Origin: HK-STAS-PATE-2 sp035906575
GTDB lineage: Bacteria > Patescibacteriota > Patescibacteriia > 2-12-FULL-60-25
Assembly: GCA_035906575.1 (NCBI GenBank)
Contig: JAMIEW010000015.1
Location: 1-6,455, forward strand
DNA length: 6,455 nucleotides
Direction of reading: 5' to 3'
Shown here: one piece after another, positions 1-6,256 of the stretch
Layout: each line of letters starts with the position of its first letter
Position numbering within the stretch: the first letter of the stretch is position 1
Translations under genes and position numbers: made by a program
The notes under the pieces: model-generated
What the model was told of the DNA's origin: nothing
The model's input: only the letters and a program-made list of their open reading frames with translations
Database searches by the model: none

Positions 1-1395
1 TGGATGGTCTATTTTATCATTATTTTTGATCTGTATTGGTTGTTGCGAGTGACCTATTTTGCACCATTTCTCGTCGTGTCATGGTGGCGATACCGTCAGG
101 CTATCAAACGTGATTGGGAGTCAGAAGCCCGACTTTTGCCGAATTACGAAAAAATCCGCCACGTGATTTTTTTACCGACCTATAAAGAGCCGCTTTCGGT
201 GGTACGTGAAACCTTGCACACACTGTCAAAGGTCTCGTATCCAGCTGATCGCATGTTTATTGTTGTAGCGGGAGAAGGTCGTGATGAAGCGAATTTTCGT
301 TCAATTGCTCAACAGGTCGAAAGCGAATTCAAAGGGGTCTTTGCAGGTTTTTATGCCACGGTTCATCCGGTCGGCTTGCCTGATGAGATTCCGGGTAAAG
401 GTTCAAACTTGAACTACGCTGCCCATCAAGTTGAGGCTTCATTGCTTGCCGCCGGCCTCGATCCTGATTGGACCATCGTGTCTTCTTTCGATATCGATAC
501 CATCGTTCATCCGCAGTATTTCTCAAACGTGACGTGGGAGTATTTGCGAGTGCCTGAGCCAACCCGTAGCTCGTATCAACCTGTAGCGCTCTACAATAAC
601 AATATGTGGGAGTCGCCAGCCGCTGTGCGCGTGGCCATGTTTGGTACCACGTTTTGGCTCATGACCGAGCTTGCTCGCCCTGAGGGCATGATGACATTCT
701 CTTCGCATTCGATGTCGCTGCGCATGTTAATGGATGTTGGGTATTGGCAAAAAGACATCGTCTCTGAGGACTCGCGTATTTTTTTGCAAGGGCTCATTCA
801 TTATCACGGGCATTATCGCGTGACACCAATTCATTTACCGGTATCCATGGATACCGTCATGACGGGCAAATACTTTCAGGCATTGCCGGCGCTCTATAAG
901 CAGCTGCGTCGTTGGGCTTGGGGTGTTGAGAACTTTCCGTACATGATTGAAAAGTTTTCAGAAGATAAACACATGTCTCGATGGGAAAAATTTGTTTGGA
1001 TCTTTAAGCAATTCGAAGGCACACTCACCTGGGCAACGGCACCGCTTTTGATTACGGTCCTCGGCTACTTGCCATTCTTTGTGGCGCCTGAAGCCTTTCG
1101 TTCATATGCGATTTTTCAGAATACGCCGTTTACTTTGCAGTGGCTGATGCGTTTGTCATTGCTTGGGATGTTTGTGTCAGCAGGTTTGGCATTGACGTTA
1201 TTACCGCCGATCCCTCACCGCTATCCGCGACCGTTTGCGTATCTCACGATTTGTTTGCAATGGCTTTTGGCGCCAGTGACGCTCATTCTCTTTGGATCTA
1301 TCCCCGCCATTGATGCTCAAACGCGCATGATGCTTAATAAACCGCTCGGATTTAACGTGACTTTGAAGCGCAAGGATCCCGTCACGAAAACGTAG
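1..1395 (+). CDS. Polytopic family 2 glycosyltransferase (cellulose/hyaluronan synthase-like), 5' partial
   Basis: Membrane GT2 enzyme, probably transferring sugars from a nucleotide-sugar at the cytoplasmic face to a growing surface glycan. Residues are numbered from the ATG at position 4. The GT-A domain shows FLPTYKEP (56-63), PGKGSNLNYA (130-139), the metal-binding DxD in FDIDT (D163, D165), SED (254-256, candidate catalytic base D256) and QLRRW (300-304), the QxxRW signature of processive GT2 synthases. Hydrophobic segments lie at about 1-27, 341-360, 380-400 and 411-432, so the catalytic domain sits between an N-terminal and three C-terminal helices. The codon before the ATG is open (TGG) and the protein begins inside a hydrophobic helix, so the true start is probably upstream of the window. 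There is no PilZ domain. It ends in TAG one nucleotide before the next gene. Family assignment is firm; the sugar and polymer are unknown, and processivity is inferred from QxxRW. Confidence 0.9.
   Translation, partial: WMVYFIIIFDLYWLLRVTYFAPFLVVSWWRYRQAIKRDWESEARLLPNYEKIRHVIFLPTYKEPLSVVRETLHTLSKVSYPADRMFIVVAGEGRDEANFRSIAQQVESEFKGVFAGFYATVHPVGLPDEIPGKGSNLNYAAHQVEASLLAAGLDPDWTIVSSFDIDTIVHPQYFSNVTWEYLRVPEPTRSSYQPVALYNNNMWESPAAVRVAMFGTTFWLMTELARPEGMMTFSSHSMSLRMLMDVGYWQKDIVSEDSRIFLQGLIHYHGHYRVTPIHLPVSMDTVMTGKYFQALPALYKQLRRWAWGVENFPYMIEKFSEDKHMSRWEKFVWIFKQFEGTLTWATAPLLITVLGYLPFFVAPEAFRSYAIFQNTPFTLQWLMRLSLLGMFVSAGLALTLLPPIPHRYPRPFAYLTICLQWLLAPVTLILFGSIPAIDAQTRMMLNKPLGFNVTLKRKDPVTKT
839..856. repeat. 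18-bp perfect palindrome inside the first GT2 gene
   Basis: CGGTATCCATGGATACCG equals its own reverse complement over all 18 bases, centred on the CCATGG core. It encodes part of LPVSMDTV in the GT2 gene. The next bases outward do not pair. It may be a chance product of codon use or a dyad-symmetric protein-binding site; nothing else in the region supports a regulatory role. Confidence 0.6.
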
Positions 1396-1396
1396 T

Positions 1397-2407
1397 ATGC
1401 AAGCTGCGACGAGACTCATGACCATCGCGGTCTTGGACGGAGACGAAACCCTCTGGCAAGAAACACGCGCCACCCTCGAAGGCCAAACAACCGATGATTG
1501 GCAATCTTTAGTGATTCAAAATACCCCCGATCGTTCAGTGGCTGTTGATGAAGATCCGAAGACGGTGATGCTGCGCCAAGCAAAGCGCCAAGACCTCTCA
1601 CTCTGCTGGAAGCGGGGACTGCGCTTTGCGCTCAACCGTTGGGAAGGACAAGATCTCGAGAAGCGTTATGTGGTGTTTGTGCGTTCGGGTGTGCTTTTTG
1701 GCCAAGAAGCGCTAAAGCGTTTTATGGACAAGCTCGATCGAGAGCCCGCCATCGGGATGGTTGGTGCAACCGTTTGCGCCGCCACCCAAGAACAAGACGC
1801 CGACGAACGTCGTGTCTACGCCTTTTCAAATAAGATTCTATCTGCGGGCCAAGCACTCAATCGTTTTCGTCGACCAATCGCCTTATTGCGTGGGCGTGAT
1901 CGCAAAGAGCTCGTATCACCGATGGTCTGGTTTGCGCCGGCGCCACATGCTTTTGTGGTGCGTGCGTCATTACTCGCTTCGCCTGTTTTAGCAGAGTGGT
2001 TAGACGACGCCTCATTATTGCCTTGTTCGCCCGATCATCTGCTCGCGCTCTTAACAGCAACCGGCGCCGTTTCAGAGCGATTAGACGACGCCGCCGTGTG
2101 GTGGCCGGCAAGCTTGTCCCTTGATCGCGGCAAAACCTCGCTTGAGATGATGCGCTGTTTTCAAATCGTCGAGTCCGCGATGGACCACGGTCTTTGGCGT
2201 TTTCGTCATCTGCCATGGATTATTCTACGGGCATTTTATGGGGTGTTTTTGTTATTGATCAGTCCTTCACAATGGGGCAAGACGTCTAAACAGTGGCAGG
2301 CACGCTTTATTGCCTATCGCTGGCACAACAAGTATCGCCGCCAACTTATTAGCGCCGCCAAACGCAAATCTTGGTTCACGCCCCTTGTCGGAGCGGGCAA
2401 AATCTGA
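1397..2407 (+). CDS. Divergent GT2-fold protein lacking catalytic motifs, with C-terminal membrane helix
   Basis: A 336-residue protein that reads as a degenerate GT-A glycosyltransferase. The N-terminus (MTIAVLDGDETLW, from residue 8) follows the GT2 first strand. YVVFVRSGVLFGQEALKRF (91-109) aligns with the strand that normally carries NPD or DxD, but here it reads RSG (96-98). AIGMVGATV (118-126) and HAFVVRASLL (184-193) match later GT2 strands, while the ED pair is missing near residues 211-213. A hydrophobic helix lies at about 273-288, followed by a strongly basic tail (RYR, KYRR, KRK type). The start is uncertain: ATG 1397 lies 1 nt after the upstream stop, whereas ATG 1418 fits the family N-terminus better; neither has a Shine-Dalgarno sequence. 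The gene is flanked by two GT2 genes with intact motifs. It could be a non-catalytic partner or scaffold, or a transferase with unconventional residues. The fold inference is moderate; function is unknown. Confidence 0.8.
   Translation: MQAATRLMTIAVLDGDETLWQETRATLEGQTTDDWQSLVIQNTPDRSVAVDEDPKTVMLRQAKRQDLSLCWKRGLRFALNRWEGQDLEKRYVVFVRSGVLFGQEALKRFMDKLDREPAIGMVGATVCAATQEQDADERRVYAFSNKILSAGQALNRFRRPIALLRGRDRKELVSPMVWFAPAPHAFVVRASLLASPVLAEWLDDASLLPCSPDHLLALLTATGAVSERLDDAAVWWPASLSLDRGKTSLEMMRCFQIVESAMDHGLWRFRHLPWIILRAFYGVFLLLISPSQWGKTSKQWQARFIAYRWHNKYRRQLISAAKRKSWFTPLVGAGKI
1992..2092 (+). repeat. In-frame direct repeat pair (20 bp, 18 identical) in the motif-less GT2-like gene
   Basis: Positions 1992-2011 and 2073-2092 share 18 of 20 bases, including an exact 12-base core TTAGACGACGCC, at an offset of 81 nt (27 codons), so both copies are read in the same frame. 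They encode EWLDDAS and ERLDDAA. The 61 nt between the copies were not seen to repeat, so this is not a clear tandem duplication. Confidence 0.6.
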
Positions 2408-2410
2408 TAC

Positions 2411-3241
2411 ATGTGCGCCATGTCGAATCCTCGACCAAAGGTGAGTTTTGTCACGGTAAACTACCGTTCGGCACATCTCATTAGGCATTTATTGCAAAGC
2501 GTCCAAGATGCGGCGCTTGGTTTTGATTACGAATATTTTGTCGTTGATTGTGATGGTACCGATGGTCTACAAGAGATGGTGACAGAGAAGTATCCATGGG
2601 TAACCTATATCAAGGCGGGAGACAATTTGGGTTTTGGACGCGGCAATAACCTCGCACTTAAACAAGCGACGGGGGAGTACGCTGCATTAATTAATCCCGA
2701 TGTCTTATTGTTTTCAAATGAACTTGAGCGTTGGGTAGAATGGATGGATGCGACCGAAGACGTCGCTATCTCTGGCCCGCGCACCACGAATCCGGACGGC
2801 ACTGAGCAAGAAAATTGTTACGCATTTCCTTCTATCATGGTGCCGATTTACCGTCGGACGTTTTTAGGTTCATTACCTTGGGCAAAGCGGACCCTTGAGC
2901 AATACCTCTTAAAGTCGATGGACCGTGAACAGGTGCAGCACGTCGATTGGGTGATGGGTTCGGCGATGTTAATTCGTCGCCATGTTTACGATGCCTTAAA
3001 CGGATTCGATGACCGCTTCTTCATGTACTTTGAAGATACCGATCTTTGCCGTCGTGCTTGGGAGGCTGGACATCGTGTCGCCTATTATCCGGGCGCGAGA
3101 CTTGTCCACTACCATAAGCGTGAAAGCCGTCTTCGTTCGCCTTTAGATCTCGTGACAAACCGCGTCGTTCGCGAGCATATCAAGAGTGCCGTTTATTATT
3201 TTTTCAAGCATCGCGGCAAAGCGTCTCCACGTGTATCATAG
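2411..3241 (+). CDS. Family 2 glycosyltransferase, WbbL/rhamnosyltransferase-like
   Basis: A 276-residue soluble or peripheral GT2 of the COG1216 type, which usually adds a deoxyhexose or hexose to a lipid-linked or surface glycan in the cytoplasm. All hallmarks are visible: VTVNYRS (14-20), VVDCDGTDG (44-52), NLGFGRGNN (72-80), INPDV (94-98, metal/nucleotide site at the DxD position), VMGSAMLIRR (181-190), and GFDDRFFMYFEDTDLCRR (198-215) containing the ED pair (E208, D209), then YYPGARLVHYHKRES (225-239). Length is normal for the family. ATG 2411 follows the previous TGA by 3 nt and is in the same reading frame; ATG 2420 is an alternative start nearer the conserved region. A GGAG at 2390-2393 is about 17 nt upstream, too far for a typical ribosome site, so translational coupling is likely. 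The donor sugar cannot be read from the sequence; rhamnose is only the common family example. Confidence 0.92.
   Translation: MCAMSNPRPKVSFVTVNYRSAHLIRHLLQSVQDAALGFDYEYFVVDCDGTDGLQEMVTEKYPWVTYIKAGDNLGFGRGNNLALKQATGEYAALINPDVLLFSNELERWVEWMDATEDVAISGPRTTNPDGTEQENCYAFPSIMVPIYRRTFLGSLPWAKRTLEQYLLKSMDREQVQHVDWVMGSAMLIRRHVYDALNGFDDRFFMYFEDTDLCRRAWEAGHRVAYYPGARLVHYHKRESRLRSPLDLVTNRVVREHIKSAVYYFFKHRGKASPRVS
3234..3239 (+). promoter_or_regulatory. Candidate -10 hexamer for the DUF4012 gene
   Basis: TATCAT (5 of 6 to TATAAT) overlaps the last codons of the upstream GT2 gene. Its last T is 7 nt before the A of ATG 3246, the same geometry as the element before the GT4 gene, again predicting transcription from the start codon. 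No TGn extension and no -35 hexamer are visible at the usual distance. The adjacent AGGGG (3240-3244) has only 1 nt of spacing to the ATG, too close for a standard Shine-Dalgarno sequence. Confidence 0.27.
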
Positions 3242-3245
3242 GGGC

Positions 3246-5219
3246 ATGACCCATTCGTCCCCAAATCTCTTAAACGAGGTTCCAGATTCGCACCAAACCC
3301 CGCCAAAGCAAAAGACCGAAAAGCCCTCCTGGCTTAAAGATATTCGTTGGCCTATTGCGTTATTCGTTGGTCTGCTTGTTATTGTCTTGATTTTGCCTGT
3401 GCTCTATGGCTCAGCATTGGCGAGTTCGGGGGCGATCTCGGCACGTGCCGCCTTAAAGCGATTGCCTGAGCGTGTCGCGGGGTTAGACTTTGCTGGCGCT
3501 GACCAAGATCTTGTTGTCGCCGAAGAGGGATTAAGGGACGTACAAAATGGCTTCAAGGCTTTTGGCGCATGGCGTTATGCGCCATGGATCGGTTCACGCA
3601 TCCAATCACTTGAATCTGTCGGCCGCGTTGGTGGTTCAGCGATCTCAGGCGCCCGTGAGCTCGTTCAGGTGGCAAAAGAAATTAATGAGGCTCTTAACGA
3701 TGCCGCCTTACCGGGGCAGGTGATTGGCAGTAGTCGCTCTTATCAAGACCTCACGCGTGAAGAGCGCAAGGCCATGATGACCAAGCTCTATGAGCTTTTA
3801 CCAAAGCTCCGCTTGGCGCGTGAAAAAATTGCCATCGCTTCAGATGCATGGGCACGCATTCCACAGGATGAATTGGTTGCACCCGTACGCGACGCGGTAT
3901 CGCCTTATGCGAATCGTTTAGCCGAAGCCGACACGGCTCTCAAAAGTGCGGTCGACGTCCTTGAGTGGATGGTGCCGCTCTCTGGTATCCCAGATAAAAA
4001 AACCTATTTAGTCTTATTGCAAAACAGCGATGAGCTCAGACCAACAGGTGGTTTTATTGGTAATATCGGCGTGGTGAGCGTTGATGCCGGACATCTAGAA
4101 TCGTTTGAGTTCGAAGATGTGTATACATTGGACAAGTCCGTCGAGGGTCTCTGGACCGAACCCCAGCCAACGGGTTTAGCGGGGCAGTTTTTGAATCAAG
4201 TATTCTATTTACGTGACGCGAACTGGTCGCCAGACGTCCCAACCTCTGCCGCGACGATCATGGATTTTTATGTTCGTGAAAATAAGCTCGGTCGCAACAA
4301 AGACGTGCAGGTTGATGGCGTGATCTTTGTCACCCCAGAACTCTTCAAAGGCTTTTTGCGATTAACGGGTCCGATCACGGTTGAGGGTCGTGTCTTTGAT
4401 GAGACAAACTTTTTTGACAAGCTACAATTTGATGTTGAGCAAGGCTTTCTCTATGAAGGCAAGCCCGAGGCTCAGCGCAAAGAAATCGTAAAACAAGTTG
4501 GTGATGCGTTGATTAGTCGTCTGATGTCACTACCTGCGTCATCTTGGCCAACCTTATTGTCGGTTGTGACAGATGCGCTGAATAAAGGGGATATGATTGT
4601 GTCTTCTCGTGACCGCGCAGTGCAAGAGGTGCTTGAGCGCCGTGGTTGGACAGGTCGTACCATGGCTACCGACCATGATTATCTCTGGATTATTGATGCA
4701 AATATCAATGCCCAAAAAACCGATGGCGTCACAGACAAAATGGCGACCTATACCATTACTGAAGACGTAAATGGCGCCTTGGTTGCGACGGTGCGTTTGA
4801 ACTATCGCAATAATACCAAGGTGGCTGATTGGCGTTATTCTCGATATCGAAGCTATACGCGTGTCTATGTGCCAGAGGGTTCAGAATTCATCACCGCGAG
4901 CGGTTGCCGCCCTGATGTGTACAAAGACTTAGGCAAGCAGGTCTTTGGTTGTCACTGGGCCGTAGAGTTGGCGTCAAGTAATAGCATCTCATTTACCTAT
5001 AAGTTACCCCCACGGATTCTTGAGCAGGTGAAAAAGGGTGAATACAGCCTTTTAGCCCAAAAACAGCCTGGGGCAAAGCGTGAATTGACGCTCGATCTCT
5101 CATTCGGTAAGAACATTAAAGACGCGGTACCTCCTGAAGATCGCGTAGAGTGGGGAGATCTTTTCTACCGCTATACGAAGTTTTGGGACCTGACTCGCGA
5201 TTTTAGCATTACCTTCTAG
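3246..5219 (+). CDS. Membrane-anchored DUF4012 protein
   Basis: A 657-residue protein with a polar cytoplasmic N-terminus (1-33, rich in Pro, Lys and Ser), one transmembrane helix (about 35-58), a largely helical extracellular stalk (about 62-240) and a DUF4012 core. The core shows YLVLLQNSDELRPTGGFIG (254-272), YLRDANWSPDVPTSA (321-335) and DGVIFVTPELFKGFLRLTG (357-375), typical of DUF4012 proteins in Patescibacteria and some Gram-positive phyla. The C-terminal part (about 500-620) looks beta-rich and holds the only two cysteines (C554, C569), a possible disulfide pair outside the membrane. The biochemical role of DUF4012 is not established to my knowledge; its repeated association with glycosyltransferase genes suggests handling of surface polysaccharide. 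The frame extends upstream to a GTG at 3186, but that would overlap the previous gene by 56 nt and add 20 residues unlike the family, so ATG 3246 is preferred. Confidence 0.92.
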   Translation: MTHSSPNLLNEVPDSHQTPPKQKTEKPSWLKDIRWPIALFVGLLVIVLILPVLYGSALASSGAISARAALKRLPERVAGLDFAGADQDLVVAEEGLRDVQNGFKAFGAWRYAPWIGSRIQSLESVGRVGGSAISGARELVQVAKEINEALNDAALPGQVIGSSRSYQDLTREERKAMMTKLYELLPKLRLAREKIAIASDAWARIPQDELVAPVRDAVSPYANRLAEADTALKSAVDVLEWMVPLSGIPDKKTYLVLLQNSDELRPTGGFIGNIGVVSVDAGHLESFEFEDVYTLDKSVEGLWTEPQPTGLAGQFLNQVFYLRDANWSPDVPTSAATIMDFYVRENKLGRNKDVQVDGVIFVTPELFKGFLRLTGPITVEGRVFDETNFFDKLQFDVEQGFLYEGKPEAQRKEIVKQVGDALISRLMSLPASSWPTLLSVVTDALNKGDMIVSSRDRAVQEVLERRGWTGRTMATDHDYLWIIDANINAQKTDGVTDKMATYTITEDVNGALVATVRLNYRNNTKVADWRYSRYRSYTRVYVPEGSEFITASGCRPDVYKDLGKQVFGCHWAVELASSNSISFTYKLPPRILEQVKKGEYSLLAQKQPGAKRELTLDLSFGKNIKDAVPPEDRVEWGDLFYRYTKFWDLTRDFSITF

Positions 5220-5224
5220 CCGCT

Positions 5225-6229
5225 ATGTTTGGAAAAAAAATTGGCATCGACCTCGGTACAACGACGGTACTCGTCTACGTTCCGAAAAAAGGGATCATTA
5301 TTAACGAGCCATCGGTCGTCGCTATTTCATTGGCTGATAAAAAAGTGCTCGCCGTTGGCAAAGAAGCCAAGGACATGATCGGCCGCACACCTGATACCAT
5401 CGTCGCAAAGCGCCCATTAAAAGACGGTGTTATTGCTGACTACCGTACCACCGAAGCCATGCTTCGCTATTTCATTAATAAGGCGCTTGGTGGCGTGCGT
5501 CTTTTTCGTCCAGAGGTCATGGTCGCGGTGCCGGGTGGCATCACTTCGACCGAGCGTCGCGCCGTTATCGATGCGACGATTAGTGCCGGCGCTCGTGCCG
5601 CGTACATCATTAAAGAGCCGGTAGTAGCCGCTATTGGTGCCGATATCCCTATCGGTTCAGCCTCTGGCCATATGATCATTGATATTGGTGGCGGTACGTC
5701 AGAAATCGCCGTCATCTCTTTGGGTGGTATTGTTGCTTCTTCATCTGTTCGTATTGGTGGCAATAAGCTTGATGGCGCCATTCAAGAACACGTGCGCCGC
5801 AAATACGGCCTCGCGATCGGTGAACGCACCTCTGAAGAAATCAAAATCCGCATCGGTTCAGCCCTTTATCTTGAAGAAAAGTTAGAGCTCGAAGTCAAAG
5901 GCCGTGACATGATTAATGGATTGCCGCGTGTTATTACGGTCACATCCGACGACGTTACGGATGCGATTCAACATGAACTCGCGGGCATCGTGGATGCGAT
6001 CAAAGATGTTTTGCGTAATACGCCACCAGAGCTCTCTGCGGACGTCATGCAAAAAGGCATGGTGCTTTCAGGTGGCTCATCTCAGCTTCGTAATCTCGAC
6101 CGCCTCTTTTCAGAGGCGACCGGTGTGCCGGCTTTTATGGCCGACCACCCTCAGCAATGCGTTGCTAAAGGCACGGGTATCGCTCTCGAAAACCTTGATC
6201 TCTATAAACGCAGCGTCTTCTCTTCCTAA
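5225..6229 (+). CDS. mreB: MreB-type bacterial actin
   Basis: Actin-fold ATPase that forms membrane-bound filaments and organises cell-wall or envelope synthesis. It has 334 residues, near the usual 335-350. Visible motifs: phosphate-1 GIDLGTTTVLVYV (7-19), KRPLKDGVIADY (62-73), GGVRLFRPEV (89-98) with the L93-F94 pair that matches the membrane-insertion loop of Thermotoga MreB as I recall it, PGGITSTERRAV (103-114), EPVVAAIGADIPI (131-143) with the expected catalytic Glu at 131, phosphate-2 IIDIGGGTSEIAVISLGGIV (151-170), and adenine site LSGGSSQLRNLD (281-292). Departures from the common consensus are K130 before E131, GGNKLD for GGDKMD, and GGSSQL for GGGALL. The start is 5 nt after the preceding stop with no Shine-Dalgarno sequence. 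No mreC, mreD, rodA or PBP2 gene lies in the window. FtsA and DnaK/Hsp70 are excluded by length and motifs; an MreB-like paralogue (Mbl/MreBH type) cannot be excluded. Confidence 0.95.
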   Translation: MFGKKIGIDLGTTTVLVYVPKKGIIINEPSVVAISLADKKVLAVGKEAKDMIGRTPDTIVAKRPLKDGVIADYRTTEAMLRYFINKALGGVRLFRPEVMVAVPGGITSTERRAVIDATISAGARAAYIIKEPVVAAIGADIPIGSASGHMIIDIGGGTSEIAVISLGGIVASSSVRIGGNKLDGAIQEHVRRKYGLAIGERTSEEIKIRIGSALYLEEKLELEVKGRDMINGLPRVITVTSDDVTDAIQHELAGIVDAIKDVLRNTPPELSADVMQKGMVLSGGSSQLRNLDRLFSEATGVPAFMADHPQQCVAKGTGIALENLDLYKRSVFSS

Positions 6230-6241
6230 CGGGGGAGATTT

Positions 6242-6250
6242 TGCTATCCT
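6242..6250 (+). promoter_or_regulatory. Candidate extended -10 promoter element for the GT4 gene
   Basis: TGCTATCCT fits an extended -10 (TGnTATAAT) with 4 of 6 hexamer matches plus the TG. Its last T is 7 nt upstream of the A of ATG 6257, so standard sigma70 spacing would put transcription start on the start codon itself, giving a leaderless mRNA. No good -35 hexamer is seen at 16-18 nt. The purine run GGGGGAG (6231-6237) lies 19 nt before the ATG, too far for a normal ribosome site. Prediction by eye only. Confidence 0.35.
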
Positions 6251-6256
6251 ACAGAT

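Noticed and set aside
1857..2216. 119-codon reverse-strand open frame
   Set aside because: It lies fully inside the GT2-like gene, is rich in Arg and Ala as expected of an antisense shadow, and resembles no family I know.
2405..2407. TGA as a recoded glycine codon (code 25)
   Set aside because: No other in-frame TGA exists in about 2100 codons, and the moderate GC content does not fit the typically AT-rich code-25 lineages. TGA is best read as a true stop.
1397..2407. Pseudogene call for the motif-less GT2-like gene
   Set aside because: The frame is uninterrupted at normal GT2-plus-helix length and is tightly spaced with both neighbours, which argues for a maintained protein despite the missing catalytic residues.
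3186..3245. Upstream GTG start extending the DUF4012 protein by 20 residues
   Set aside because: It would overlap the intact GT2 gene by 56 nt, and the added residues simply mirror that gene in another frame. ATG 3246, 4 nt after the stop, fits the tight operon spacing.
5467..5781. 104-codon reverse-strand open frame within mreB
   Set aside because: It is antisense to highly conserved MreB motifs; its composition (PP, TT, AA runs) reflects the complement of the Gly-rich coding strand.
6230..6256. Rho-independent terminator after mreB
   Set aside because: The 27-nt gap has a purine run and a short T run but no GC-rich inverted repeat, so no hairpin terminator can be drawn.
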